DNA of 64,000 nt from JAWKOK01 sp963765875 (GCA_963765875.1 CAVXYK010000025.1:62001-126000); one strand, 5' to 3'. Shown: positions 9,282 through 18,231, counted from the first letter of the stretch. Made by a program: numbers and translations. The notes: generated from the letters alone by a model not told the origin.

Positions 9282-10280
9282 CTATCCTTCAGCAAACGCG
9301 GCATCAAAGGCCACATTCGACGGATCAAAGTCCTGGCTGCGAACCAGCGCCAGCGATTCCTGGGCGCCGAACTCGCGGTCCATGCCGCTGTCCTCCCACT
9401 CAATGGAGAGCGGGCCTTGATAGCCGACACGATTCAACGCCCGGATGATCGGATCCCATTTGACGTCGCCATGACCCGGCGAGACGAAGTCCCAGCCGCG
9501 TCGATAGTCGCCGAAGTCCAGATGAGAGGCCAGGATACTGTTGCGGCCAGTCAACTGAATGCGCGAGTCCTTGATGTGGGCGTGATAGATGCGATCCGGG
9601 AAGGCGTTGATCAACTCAACCGGGTCCAAGAACTGATGGATCAAATGACTGGGATCAAAGTTGATGCCGAAGGCCGGGTGAAAGTCGACGGCTTCCAAGG
9701 CGCGCTGCATGGTGATGATGTCGTACGCGATCTCGGTGGGGTGAACTTCCAGCCCAAACTTGATGCCGTCGGCCTGGAATGAGTCGAAGATTGGCGTCCA
9801 ACGCTCGGCGAAATCGACATAGCCTACGTCGATATCGGCCTGGCTGGTCGGCGGGAAGAAGTAGAGCTTGGCCCAGACGCTACTGCCCGTAAAGCCGTTG
9901 ACGACGTCAACGCCAAAGAGCTTGGCGGCCTTGCCCGTGTTGATGATCTCCTGGGCAGCACGTTGGCGCACACCTTCGGGTTCACCATCGCCCCACACGT
10001 ACTCGGGTAGAATGCCCTTGTGGCGGTTGTCGATGGGGTCGCAGACACACTGGCCCACGAGATGGTTGCTAATCGACCAACAGTTCAGGCCATTCGCCTC
10101 CAGCAGATCGCGTTTTTCGCGGACGTAGCTGTCGCTTTCCAGCGCTTTGTCTACTTCGAAGTGATCGCCCCAACAGGCCAGTTCCAGGCCGTCAAAGCCC
10201 CACTCGCCGGCCATCTTGGCCAGGGTCTCCAGCGGCAAATCCGCCCATTGTCCGGTAAATAGAGTTACGGGTCTTGCCAT
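9282..10280 (-). CDS. Sugar phosphate isomerase/epimerase (TIM barrel)
   Basis: A 332-residue xylose-isomerase-like barrel. Probable metal ligands are Glu in FGLEVHPTE, Asp and His in INFDPSHL, His in HIKDSR and Glu in SIEWED, the set used by IolE/IolI- and tagatose-epimerase-like enzymes. AAAGGA stands 7 bases before the ATG. The gene is co-directional with the MocA dehydrogenase downstream, separated only by a repeat, so the two are likely co-transcribed and act on one pathway. It shares the fold but little obvious sequence with the 6913-7827 enzyme. Substrate unknown; myo-inositol or a keto-hexose derivative are reasonable guesses. Confidence 0.85.
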   Translation of the reverse strand: MARPVTLFTGQWADLPLETLAKMAGEWGFDGLELACWGDHFEVDKALESDSYVREKRDLLEANGLNCWSISNHLVGQCVCDPIDNRHKGILPEYVWGDGEPEGVRQRAAQEIINTGKAAKLFGVDVVNGFTGSSVWAKLYFFPPTSQADIDVGYVDFAERWTPIFDSFQADGIKFGLEVHPTEIAYDIITMQRALEAVDFHPAFGINFDPSHLIHQFLDPVELINAFPDRIYHAHIKDSRIQLTGRNSILASHLDFGDYRRGWDFVSPGHGDVKWDPIIRALNRVGYQGPLSIEWEDSGMDREFGAQESLALVRSQDFDPSNVAFDAAFAEG

Positions 10281-10315
10281 GATAATGTCCTTTCAGTCAG
10301 TTGCGGTTGTCTATT

Positions 10316-10433
10316 TTTCACCACAGAGACACGGAGGGGGCACGGAGGACAGAGAGAAAAGCAATTTCAATCCCTGCTTTTCCTCCGTGTCCCTCCGTGG
10401 TTCTCTGTGCCTCAATGGTGAAAGCTTTTGCTA
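10316..10433. repeat. Inverted repeat (CACAGAGACACGGAGG family)
   Basis: TTCACCACAGAGACACGGAGG-like sequence at the left is mirrored by CCTCCGTGG-TTCTCTGTG...GGTGAA at the right. The two arms form one long imperfect hairpin filling the gap between the VOC and epimerase genes. It is a distinct dispersed repeat type. Confidence 0.6.
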
Positions 10434-10435
10434 AA

Positions 10436-10816
10436 CTACAATCCCAAATAGTCATCCTCGATGGTTGTGATCTCGATCAGATTGCCGAACGGATCACGGA
10501 TGAAGTAGCGCGGCCGGCCTGGCACCGGCGTCGTGCCCACAACTGCGACGCCTTCGCCCATTAGCCGTTCACGCAACGCCTCCACGTTTTCCACAGCGAT
10601 ACAAAAATGGCGGCCGGAGTGATCTTGCCCGGTCGATTCTTCGACCAGCAGATGCAGTTCAGTGCTGTCGAGCTGATACCAGATCAAGTTGCTCTCCGCC
10701 AACGAACGAGGCGGCTCGATCTCCTCAAGGCCCAACAGTTCGCCGTAGAAATGGCGGGCAGTGTCGTCACTCCCCGGCGGACGAGGGACGCTCACATGTT
10801 GAATTCGGATACCCAT
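10436..10816 (-). CDS. VOC-superfamily (glyoxalase-like) protein
   Basis: A 126-residue single-domain protein of the vicinal oxygen chelate fold with two beta-alpha-beta-beta-beta units. Likely metal ligands are His7 (IQHVSV), His55 (ELHLLV) and Glu115 (GNLIEI); the DPFGNLIE ending is the family signature. GAGGAG lies 9 bases before the ATG. Members include glyoxalases, ring-cleaving dioxygenases, epimerases and resistance proteins, and short proteins like this work as dimers. It lies within the sugar gene cluster, just upstream of an epimerase, so a lyase or epimerase role on a pathway intermediate is possible but not shown. Confidence 0.82.
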   Translation of the reverse strand: MGIRIQHVSVPRPPGSDDTARHFYGELLGLEEIEPPRSLAESNLIWYQLDSTELHLLVEESTGQDHSGRHFCIAVENVEALRERLMGEGVAVVGTTPVPGRPRYFIRDPFGNLIEITTIEDDYLGL

Positions 10817-10850
10817 GGATCAACGCTCCTCATTGAGTGATACAATTACC

Positions 10851-10925
10851 TGTAGCACGACATTTATGTCGTAGCCTACCGGCTCATCTGATAGTCGGCA
10901 CTGCGACATAAATGTCGCCTTACAA
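10851..10925. repeat. CGACATAAATGTCG-family inverted repeat
   Basis: TGTAGCACGACATTTATGTCG on the left and GCGACATAAATGTCGCC-TTACA on the right are complementary. Each arm is itself palindromic, so the unit can fold as one long stem or two short ones. A close relative is at 23552-23625. Confidence 0.6.
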
Positions 10926-10943
10926 AGTCAGCCGTCTAGCATG

Positions 10944-11936
10944 CTAGCGCGCCTCAAACACATCAGGATTGACCACATCCTGCGGGCGCGAGCCGCTGAA
11001 GAAGGCCAGCACCCGCTCCACGGCCATGCGCTCCATGCGCAGACGTCCGTCCATGGTCAACGAGGCGATGTGCGGCGTGGCGATGATGCTGGGGTGATCA
11101 CGCAGGCGCGAATTCACCGGCGGCGGCTCCGACGCGAAGACATCCAGCCCGGCGCCGGCCAGTTTGCCGCTGTCGAGCGCGTCCAGCAGCGCGGCCTCAT
11201 CAATCAGTGGCCCGCGCGCCATGTTGAGCAGATAGGAGCCGTCCTTCATCTGAGCGAGCCGTCTGCTGTCCATCATGCCGATGGTCTCCGGCGTGGCCGG
11301 CACATGCAGGCTCAGGAAATCAGCGTCGGCGATCACTTCGTCCAGATCGACCAGCGCCACACCCATCTGGGCGGCGTGCTCTTCCGTCACAAAGGGGTCG
11401 CAGCCGATGATCGTCATGTTGAGCCCGAGGCGGCAGATCTCCGCCACCCGTCGTCCGATGCGCCCCAGGCCCACCAAGCCAAGCGTTTTGCCCATTACCT
11501 CGGTGCCAATGAGCGGGGCCTTGCGCGGGCCAAATTTGCCGGCGGCCAAGTTGTTGTTGCCATGCTTGAGACTCTTGGCCAGGCCCAGCAGCATGGCCAC
11601 AGTGTGTTCAGCGGTCGATTCTGTGGGCCCGTCAGGCGTGTTGGTCACAACGATGCCGCGCTCGGTGGCGTCGGCCAGATTCACATTGTCGACGCCGATG
11701 CCGGTGCGTGCAATCATGGCCAGATTGGGCAAGCCATCCATGGCAGCACCATCATAGTCCACACGGGATGAGGCGATGATCACCTGAGCTGCGAGCGCGT
11801 TGTCGAGGGGCGAGGCGGCACCAGAAACAGCGTCAATGACCGTAACCGATCCGGGCAACATAGCCAGTGTTTGAGGAAAAAGCGGCGCTTCCAGCCAGAG
11901 ATGGGTCAGGTCATCAAGGGTGCGTTTGGACTCCAC
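10944..11936 (-). CDS. D-2-hydroxyacid dehydrogenase (phosphoglycerate dehydrogenase-like)
   Basis: A 330-residue NAD-dependent enzyme from a GTG at 11936 preceded by TTGGAG. The open frame extends to 11990 but without homology. The nucleotide-binding fingerprint is GLVGLGRIGRRVAE. The catalytic Arg lies in NMARGPLIDE, Glu in DVFASEPP and His in ATPHIAS. The protein lacks the C-terminal ACT domain of SerA, so it more likely reduces or oxidises a sugar-derived 2-hydroxy/2-keto acid such as glycerate or a hexonate. It is divergent from the glycyl radical enzyme gene with about 340 bases between. It could supply or consume the keto acid of that pathway, which is inference from position. Confidence 0.86.
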   Translation of the reverse strand: MESKRTLDDLTHLWLEAPLFPQTLAMLPGSVTVIDAVSGAASPLDNALAAQVIIASSRVDYDGAAMDGLPNLAMIARTGIGVDNVNLADATERGIVVTNTPDGPTESTAEHTVAMLLGLAKSLKHGNNNLAAGKFGPRKAPLIGTEVMGKTLGLVGLGRIGRRVAEICRLGLNMTIIGCDPFVTEEHAAQMGVALVDLDEVIADADFLSLHVPATPETIGMMDSRRLAQMKDGSYLLNMARGPLIDEAALLDALDSGKLAGAGLDVFASEPPPVNSRLRDHPSIIATPHIASLTMDGRLRMERMAVERVLAFFSGSRPQDVVNPDVFEAR

Positions 11937-12139
11937 AAGGCGTCTCCAACAGGCTGGGTGGTTCGATGAATAATAATGGCGCCGGAGCAAGAGCCTGAAA
12001 CAGAAGCTCCAAAGGCGGCACAGTCTTTCGGGAGCGCTATCCAGTCAGGATTATATCATGATTTTTGGGTCGCACGAAAAGCGTCTGGCAGGGCAAAAGT
12101 GTGTAGAAGAATGACGGAAATGAAAGGGAGGAGACCAAA

Positions 12140-12168
12140 TTGACAGCCACTGAGGAATGAAATATAGT
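12140..12168 (+). promoter_or_regulatory. Sigma-70-type promoter for the glycyl radical enzyme
   Basis: TTGACA (12140-12145), a 17-base spacer and TATAGT (12163-12168) form a near-consensus promoter. Transcription would start near 12175, leaving a leader of about 100 bases before the ATG at 12276. The leader contains no obvious riboswitch; an ATGAAATA-like AT-rich stretch overlaps the spacer. Confidence 0.7.
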
Positions 12169-12275
12169 TTACATATTTGCTTGGCAGAGGATTTAGGTTT
12201 CTCGGTTATGCCTGATAGTCGGACCTTCAGATTCGGCCTGCACGCATTTCCCCAAATATCCGATGGAGGATGAAC

Positions 12276-14531
12276 ATGCCAACGTCAGTGACTGCTTCAA
12301 TGTCCACCACAGAGGCGTGGACGCAACTGACCTACCAAGAACGATTGGATCTGCTGCGCGAGAAGAAGCTGGCGCAGACTGAGGAGAAACGTCAGGTCAT
12401 TGGGGCCATGGATCACGACGACTGGGCGCTGATCTTGCCGCCGCCGGAGTTGCGCAAGACCGTCCAGGCCGTCAGCGGCTCAGGCGTGCCCATCACCGAT
12501 GTGCTCATCGACGGCGTGGAGATGGAGAGCAACCATGCCAACGGCAGCTTCTACGGACCTTCGGCCTGCGGTCGTAACTTCCGACGCCTGCTCGATGCAC
12601 ACCCGCCCTACGTCGATCCGCTCTGCTCGATTGCCGGTTCGGTGATGGCCAACTACTCTTCCTATCGAACGGTGGGCTGGAATCCGGACTACGACTTCTC
12701 CCACCTGCAGGACGAGCAGGAAAAATATGGCCTGGTCCATGGCATTGGCGGCTCGCAACACTTCTGCCCCGATCTCACGATTGGCTTTCAGCTGGGCTGG
12801 GCGGGTCTTTTGAGCAAGATCGCCTACTATCGCGACGAAAACGGGCCCTCATCCGACGAATTTTACGTGGGCCTGGAAGAGGTCATCTACGGCATCCAGG
12901 ATTGGATGCGCCGCAATGCAGACGAGGCGCGCCGATTGGCCGGGCTTGAAGAGAACCCCCAGCTGCGAACCAACTTGGAAACCCTGGCCGACATCAATGA
13001 CCGGCTGGTGACCGAGCCGCCGCAGACCTTTCACGAAGCCTGTCAGTGGATGACCTGGTACCTGATGGCGGCACGCATGTACAACGGCAGCGGCGCGCTC
13101 GGTCGCCTGGATATGCTGCTGCAGCCCTTCTACGAAGCGGATGTTGCGGCCGGACGTCTCACCGACGAAGAGGCGACCTTCCACATTGCCTGCTCACTGC
13201 TGCGAGATACAACCTACGCCCAACTGGGCGGTCCGGACAGCGAGGGGAACGACGTTACCAGCCGCATCTCCTACCTGGTGCTTGACGCCGTCGACCAACT
13301 CAAAGTGCCGGCCAACATCGGTGTTAGCGTCGGTCCCAATGTGGATCCAGGCCTGCTGAGCAAGGGCGTGGAGATCCAGTTCGAGCACAAGATGGGCTTT
13401 CCCAAGTTTCTTGGCGTCGACAGCACGGTGCAGGGCCTGATCAAGAACGGCTATCCTGCAGAGATCGCGCGGCTACGCGCCTACTCCGGCTGTCATTGGT
13501 GCGCCGTGCCTGGTCGTGAATATGCCATGCGCGACATCATCAAGATCAATTTCGCCACCATCTTTCAGATCGCACTACGCGAGACCGTTGAAGCGGCCGA
13601 TGAGTCGACCACGGTCGACGGCCTCTGGCAGCGCTTTGACCGCCACTTGCGGCGGGCGGTCGAGGTCACCGCCGAAGGACTGGCCTTCCACCTGGAGCAC
13701 ATGCACAAGGTCTTCCCTGAGTTGGTCCTTGATCTGCTCTGCGATGGCCCGCTTGAAAAGGGTGATGACGCATCCCACGGCAGCCTTGAGATCTACAATA
13801 TCGGCATCGATGGCGCGGCGCTGGCCACCGTAGCCGACTCGATTGCGGCGATTGAGCAGCGTGTCGAAGACGAGGGTCTCCTTTCGTGGCAAGAACTCAT
13901 GGACTACCTGGAAAACGACTGGGATGGTCCTCAGGGTGAACGCGCCCGGCTGATGATGAAGAGCGTGCCGAGTTATGGCGCAGGTGGCACACGGGCTGAC
14001 GATTGGGCCAAGCGCATTGCTCGCTCCTTTACGCAATCCGTCCGGGAGGTCTCCAACGAGGAACTCCAGTTGACGCCCGGCCTCTTCTCCTGGGCGGCTA
14101 CGCTGAGCCTCGGCCGTGCTCTGGGCGCCACCCCCGATGGCCGTAATGCAGGTGATCCCATCTCCCACGGCAGCAACCCCAATCCGGGATTCCGTGAAGA
14201 CGGCGCCACCACAGCCATGGCCATCGCCATCGCCGGCGTGCAGCCGGGGCTGGGCAACAGCGCGCCCATGCAGCTTGAGCTTGATCCGGGTTTGTCGCGC
14301 AGCGACGAAGACTTGCAGAAGGTCGGCAGCCTGATCCGCACCCACTTTGACCTGGGCGGCACCCAGATCAATCTGAACGTGCTCGATAAGGAGAAGGTGC
14401 TGGAGGCTCACGCCGATCCGTCCAAACACCCGGACCTGATCGTGCGCGTCACCGGCTTCAGCGCCTACTTCGCCAGCCTCTCGCCCGAGTTCCGGCAGAT
14501 CGTCGTGGATCGGATCATCGCGGAGAGTTAA
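12276..14531 (+). CDS. Glycyl radical enzyme, atypical active site
   Basis: A 751-residue member of the pyruvate formate-lyase/glycerol dehydratase superfamily. The C-terminal radical loop RVTGFSAYF contains the radical-bearing Gly727, and the catalytic cysteine is expected at Cys406 in SGCHWCAVPGREY. Known eliminases and decarboxylases of this family have Cys-Val-Glu here, and pyruvate formate-lyase has adjacent Cys-Cys; this protein has Cys-His-Trp-Cys and no glutamate, so the usual dehydratase chemistry is not predicted. GGAGG at 12265-12269 sits 6 bases before ATG 12276; the ATG at 12270 is too close. A strong promoter lies upstream, and the activase follows at 14711. Oxygen-sensitive, so anaerobic or microaerobic use is expected. 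The reaction is unknown; sugar genes surround it. Confidence 0.9.
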   Translation: MPTSVTASMSTTEAWTQLTYQERLDLLREKKLAQTEEKRQVIGAMDHDDWALILPPPELRKTVQAVSGSGVPITDVLIDGVEMESNHANGSFYGPSACGRNFRRLLDAHPPYVDPLCSIAGSVMANYSSYRTVGWNPDYDFSHLQDEQEKYGLVHGIGGSQHFCPDLTIGFQLGWAGLLSKIAYYRDENGPSSDEFYVGLEEVIYGIQDWMRRNADEARRLAGLEENPQLRTNLETLADINDRLVTEPPQTFHEACQWMTWYLMAARMYNGSGALGRLDMLLQPFYEADVAAGRLTDEEATFHIACSLLRDTTYAQLGGPDSEGNDVTSRISYLVLDAVDQLKVPANIGVSVGPNVDPGLLSKGVEIQFEHKMGFPKFLGVDSTVQGLIKNGYPAEIARLRAYSGCHWCAVPGREYAMRDIIKINFATIFQIALRETVEAADESTTVDGLWQRFDRHLRRAVEVTAEGLAFHLEHMHKVFPELVLDLLCDGPLEKGDDASHGSLEIYNIGIDGAALATVADSIAAIEQRVEDEGLLSWQELMDYLENDWDGPQGERARLMMKSVPSYGAGGTRADDWAKRIARSFTQSVREVSNEELQLTPGLFSWAATLSLGRALGATPDGRNAGDPISHGSNPNPGFREDGATTAMAIAIAGVQPGLGNSAPMQLELDPGLSRSDEDLQKVGSLIRTHFDLGGTQINLNVLDKEKVLEAHADPSKHPDLIVRVTGFSAYFASLSPEFRQIVVDRIIAES

Positions 14532-14549
14532 TAGCGGCGAACGAAAAAA

Positions 14550-14683
14550 GATCTGCCACAGATAAACTCAGATGGGCTCAGATTTTCACAAATACTTTCT
14601 GAGTCAATTCTGTGTCGTCAGAGACAAACGACGAGGCCATCTGTGTCTCATCCGTGGAAATCTGTGTCTATCTGTGGCAGATC
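14550..14683. repeat. CACAGAT-family hairpin 2
   Basis: GATCTGCCACAGATA at 14550-14564 is exactly complementary to 14669-14683, with degenerate copies inside. It separates the glycyl radical enzyme from its activase and could act as an attenuating stem-loop within the operon, lowering activase expression relative to the enzyme (inferred). Confidence 0.65.
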
Positions 14684-14710
14684 CCTTTTTACTGTTATGA
14701 GGTTTCGAAT

Positions 14711-15610
14711 ATGCAAGGACTCATCACCAATATTCAACGCTTCTCCGTCCATGACGGGCCGGGGATCCGCACGACCGTCTTCCTCAAGGGCTGCAATCTA
14801 CGCTGCTTCTGGTGTCACAACCCGGAGGACATGAATCCATATCCGGAGATCCAGTTCTTCGCCGAGCGCTGCATCCTCTGCAATGCCTGCGTAGAGACCT
14901 GCACCCACGGGGCCCATACGATTAACGGCAACGGTCACGAGTACAACCGCGCCCTGTGTGAGACCTGCGGCGATTGCGTCGAGACCTGTTATGCCAAGGG
15001 GTTGATTCAAGTGGGCGAATGGATGGACGTTGAGAAGGTCGTCACAGAAATCCTGGCGGACCGGCCCTTCTACGAGCGATCCGGTGGCGGCGTGACGCTT
15101 TCGGGCGGCGAGCCGCTTTTGCAGATCGATTTCGTACGCTCGATCTTTGAACGTTGCAGAGAAGAAGGCATCCCGACTGCCGTGGAGACAGCGGCCAACG
15201 TACCCTGGCAGCGCATTGAATCCGTGCTGCCTCTGCTGGATCTGGTCATGATGGACGTCAAGATGATGGACTCGGACAAGCACCAGCGCGCGACAGGCGT
15301 CCCAAATGCGCGCATTCTTGACAACGCAAGCAAGCTCGGTCAAGGGTCGCTCCCGCTCATCGTGCGCACGCCCATCATCCCCGGCCTCAACGATACTGTG
15401 GAGGATATCGGAGCTGTGGCCGAGTTTGTCGCGACGCTGCCCAGCCTCGAATACTACGAGTTGCTCCCCTACCACCCCATGGCGACGAGCAAATATCGCA
15501 GCCTGGAGCTGGAGTACGACGCCGCAGATCTGAAACCGCCACCCAAAGAGCAGATGGGCGAATTGGCCGATGTGGCGCGGCGGTCAGGGATTGAGGTTCG
15601 CACTGGATGA
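14711..15610 (+). CDS. Glycyl-radical enzyme activating enzyme (radical SAM)
   Basis: A 299-residue radical-SAM activase. It cleaves S-adenosylmethionine to install the glycyl radical on its partner. The SAM [4Fe-4S] cluster is bound by Cys28-x3-Cys32-x2-Cys35. An inserted ferredoxin-like region supplies two more cluster motifs, Cys54/57/60/64 and Cys83/86/89/93, typical of activases for glycerol dehydratase-type enzymes and absent from PFL activase. SAM contacts include VTLSGGEPLLQ. The ATG at 14711 begins the conserved ITNIQRFSVHDGPG segment, with GAGG upstream; the frame is open back to 14612 through the repeat but that part is non-coding. The adjacent enzyme at 12276-14531 is its obvious target. 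Confidence 0.95.
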   Translation: MQGLITNIQRFSVHDGPGIRTTVFLKGCNLRCFWCHNPEDMNPYPEIQFFAERCILCNACVETCTHGAHTINGNGHEYNRALCETCGDCVETCYAKGLIQVGEWMDVEKVVTEILADRPFYERSGGGVTLSGGEPLLQIDFVRSIFERCREEGIPTAVETAANVPWQRIESVLPLLDLVMMDVKMMDSDKHQRATGVPNARILDNASKLGQGSLPLIVRTPIIPGLNDTVEDIGAVAEFVATLPSLEYYELLPYHPMATSKYRSLELEYDAADLKPPPKEQMGELADVARRSGIEVRTG

Positions 15611-15637
15611 GGATCGATTGTTGCCCACTAGGCTGGG

Positions 15638-15673
15638 CGGATACCCAATCCGCCCTACCCGATTGGGTATCCG
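15638..15673 (+). terminator. 13-bp hairpin after the activase gene
   Basis: CGGATACCCAATC (15638-15650) pairs exactly with 15661-15673 around a 10-base loop, 28 bases past the activase stop. There is no T-run, so it is terminator-like or a repeat rather than a classical intrinsic terminator. Confidence 0.45.
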
Positions 15674-15788
15674 TCTGGCCGAAAGGAGCGATGCGGGGCA
15701 AAGGATCCTCGCTGACAACCAAAGGGAACACTCTAAACTGAATGCACGACGAGATCACTAGGTTTGCCAACCATTGTGCTAGACCCGG

Positions 15789-15890
15789 CTTCGACGCTTC
15801 GGCAGGCTCAGCGCACTGCAGGCTCAGCCTGCGCTCCTAGGTAGCCGTCGCCTGAGCTTGGCCTGTACTGAGCCTGACGAAGTATCGAAG
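15789..15890. repeat. Dispersed two-armed repeat (CTTCGA...CAGGCTCAG)
   Basis: The left arm CTTCGACGCTTCGGCAGG is mirrored imperfectly by CCTGACGAAGTATCGAAG at the right, with CAGGCTCAG/CTGAGC copies inside. It lies between convergent transcripts. This resembles a repeat seen across unrelated bacterial genomes; no coding function is visible. Confidence 0.55.
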
Positions 15891-15939
15891 GCAAAGGCGG
15901 TCGCATCAGTGTAAGTCATGATCTCGTAGAGATTGCAGT

Positions 15940-17406
15940 TTAAACTTGAGCCATACGCCCAACCAATTGCGGTCGCTCCGTCGGGCCGAACGATACGTTG
16001 AGTGACGAGTCGAGGGTCAGGCTGTCGCCACTATAGCGACAGGTGAACGTCAGATAGTAGGGCGTCTGGATGAAGTGAACTCGCATGCAGTAGGTCTCTT
16101 CATCCACCCAGGCGCCTGCCGCGGCAATCGCACTGGGGACCTCATTCTCCAGGGATGTGACGCCTTTCCTCCAAGTCTGATTGCCCGCGACGATGCGATG
16201 CGCTGTCCCTTCCTTCTCGAAGGTCAAGACAGATTTATCACCAGCGAAGACAAACGAAAGCCCATTGATGCCTTGTTGATTAGGCTCGGTTTGATAGTGC
16301 TGACCGGACACCTTTGCGGCCAACGCTGACGACTCAGCCCCTTCTGGAAAAGGCAATGTCAATCCGCTCAATTTGGCATGCAGAGCCTGTTGAGCCGCAA
16401 CATCTTCGGGCAGAGGATCATCACTCATGGCCGTCAACAGGTGCACCCACACCTGGTCAAGCACCGACTGCATAACCTCAACGCCGCTGGTGATGGCCAA
16501 CACCGCGTCCTGATCGGGCATGACGATACAGAACTGGCCGAAGGCGCCGTCGCCGCGGTAGACGTTGTGGCGACAGCGCCAGAACTGGTAGCCATAGCCC
16601 TGCGCCCAGTCGTTCAAACTGTCATCATCGTTGTCGCCCATGCCGGATCCGGCGTTGGGGACCTGGAACGATGTGGCAGCGCTTACCCACTCGGCAGAGA
16701 GAAGCTGTTGTCCCTGCCACTTGCCCTGCTGAAGGCAGAACTGGCCAAAGCGGGCGATATCATCGGTGGCGAGGCTTAAGCCCCAGCCACCTGTGTTGAT
16801 TCCACGCGGACAGGTCTCCCAGACCGGATCCTGGATGCCCAGCGGCTCGAAGAGGCGCGGCGTCAGATAGTCAACCAGCGTCTGGCCTGACAGCTGCTGA
16901 ACGATGGCAGAGAGCATGTAGGTAGCGCCGGAATTGTAGAGGAAGTGCGTTCCCGGCTCGTACTCGACGGGTAGCGAAAGAAAGGCTCTCGCCCAATTGC
17001 CGTCTTCTTGCTCACGCACATGGATCAGCGTGTCCTCTGCATGGCCGGTCGTCATGGTCAGCAGATCATGTACGCGCATAGCGGCCAGATTATCGCTGAT
17101 ATCAGGCGGCAGGTCATCAGAGAAGTAGTCGATCACTCGATCGTCGACGGTTAGCAGGCCTTCGGCCACGGCAAAACCGACGGCGGTCGATGTGAAGCTC
17201 TTGCTCAACGAATAGAGCATGTGCTGCCGATCGGGTTCGTATGGATCCCACCATCCTTGAGAAACCACATTCCCGTGGCGCAGCAGCATGAAGCTGTGGA
17301 TATTGCCGGGATCTTTCTCGACGGCATCAACAAAGCCAAGAATTGCTGACGATGGTATGCCCTGTGCCTCCGGTGTACTAACCGGCAGTGCAGTGATCTG
17401 ATTCAC
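15940..17406 (-). CDS. Beta-lactamase-family serine hydrolase
   Basis: A 488-residue class C beta-lactamase/penicillin-binding-like hydrolase, from a GTG at 17406 preceded by AGGAG at 7 bases; an ATG at 17421 adds five residues but has no ribosome site. The catalytic pair is Ser66-x-x-Lys69 (SLSK), and the second motif is Tyr157-Asn-Ser. A C-terminal beta-barrel-like region of about 120 residues follows. No signal peptide is visible, so it is probably cytoplasmic. Such proteins are mostly esterases or amidases rather than resistance enzymes. It is the last gene of the long minus-strand carbohydrate run, after the HisA-like gene; removal of ester groups from a glycan is possible but unproven. 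Confidence 0.85.
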   Translation of the reverse strand: MNQITALPVSTPEAQGIPSSAILGFVDAVEKDPGNIHSFMLLRHGNVVSQGWWDPYEPDRQHMLYSLSKSFTSTAVGFAVAEGLLTVDDRVIDYFSDDLPPDISDNLAAMRVHDLLTMTTGHAEDTLIHVREQEDGNWARAFLSLPVEYEPGTHFLYNSGATYMLSAIVQQLSGQTLVDYLTPRLFEPLGIQDPVWETCPRGINTGGWGLSLATDDIARFGQFCLQQGKWQGQQLLSAEWVSAATSFQVPNAGSGMGDNDDDSLNDWAQGYGYQFWRCRHNVYRGDGAFGQFCIVMPDQDAVLAITSGVEVMQSVLDQVWVHLLTAMSDDPLPEDVAAQQALHAKLSGLTLPFPEGAESSALAAKVSGQHYQTEPNQQGINGLSFVFAGDKSVLTFEKEGTAHRIVAGNQTWRKGVTSLENEVPSAIAAAGAWVDEETYCMRVHFIQTPYYLTFTCRYSGDSLTLDSSLNVSFGPTERPQLVGRMAQV

Positions 17407-17451
17407 AGAGTCGCTCCTCATGAGTACATGTTGAGTACAACAACAATCTTT

Positions 17452-18231
17452 TCACCTATCCGGCTCAGCATCCCTGCGACGTTGCCAGTCGACAACATCT
17501 CGATAGGGAATCTCACCGCCGAAGATGTCGAGCGCGCTGCCGATGGTCAGATCGACACGGCCCCGGCCGAGTTCCTCGACTTGATCCAGGTCGTCAAAGG
17601 AGCGAACGCCGCCCGCGTACGTCACAGGAATCGGCGAGTACGCACCCAACAGATCAACCAAATCGGCTTGAATGCCCTGCATCTTGCCTTCGACGTCAAC
17701 GCCATGGACCAGGAACTCGTCGCAGTGGTCAGCCAGCAGCTTGAGCGTCTCGGCACGAAGAGGCGCCTCGGTGAAGCGCTGCCAGCGGTCGGTGACAATC
17801 CAGAAATCGCCCTTTCGCCAACGACAGCTCAGATCGAGCACCAGCCGCTCTTTTCCTACGACATCAACGAGTGCATGCAGGCGTTCCATGTCGATTTGGC
17901 CGGCCCTGAAAACGTAGGAAGTCACGATCACATGACTGGCGCCCGCATCCAGGAAGCTGCGTGCATTGTCGGGATTGATACCGCCACCCATCTGCAATCC
18001 ACCAGGCCATGCGCGCAGGGCCATCAGTGCGGCTCCCTCATTGCCGGGCCCCAAGGCGATGACGTGACCACCCGGCAGGTCGTCAGCCTGGTAGAGGCGT
18101 GCATAGTCAGCCGAGGAGCGCTCGGTCGTGAAATTGGTATGGGGCGCCTCGTTCGTGCCGTCGGCTAGTGAGCCGCCCACGATCTGAACGACGCGCCCCT
18201 TGTGTAGATCGATGCAAGGTCGAAAACGCAT
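17452..18231 (-). CDS. HisA-like isomerase, eukaryote-type
   Basis: A 259-residue TIM barrel with the N-terminus RFRPCIDLHKGRVVQIVGG, which resembles fungal/plant HIS6 (ProFAR isomerase) more than standard bacterial HisA. The HisA reaction opens the ribose of ProFAR by an Amadori rearrangement in histidine synthesis. Expected acid/base residues are Asp8 and Asp133 (VLDLSCRW); phosphate-binding loops appear as MGGGINPDNA and TYAGGVRS. The ATG overlaps the TGA stop of the preceding sulfatase (TGATG), so the two are translationally coupled, and no other his gene is near. It may be the genome's HisA, or a paralogue reused for a sugar Amadori-type isomerisation in the glycan pathway. Confidence 0.82.
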   Translation of the reverse strand: MRFRPCIDLHKGRVVQIVGGSLADGTNEAPHTNFTTERSSADYARLYQADDLPGGHVIALGPGNEGAALMALRAWPGGLQMGGGINPDNARSFLDAGASHVIVTSYVFRAGQIDMERLHALVDVVGKERLVLDLSCRWRKGDFWIVTDRWQRFTEAPLRAETLKLLADHCDEFLVHGVDVEGKMQGIQADLVDLLGAYSPIPVTYAGGVRSFDDLDQVEELGRGRVDLTIGSALDIFGGEIPYRDVVDWQRRRDAEPDR

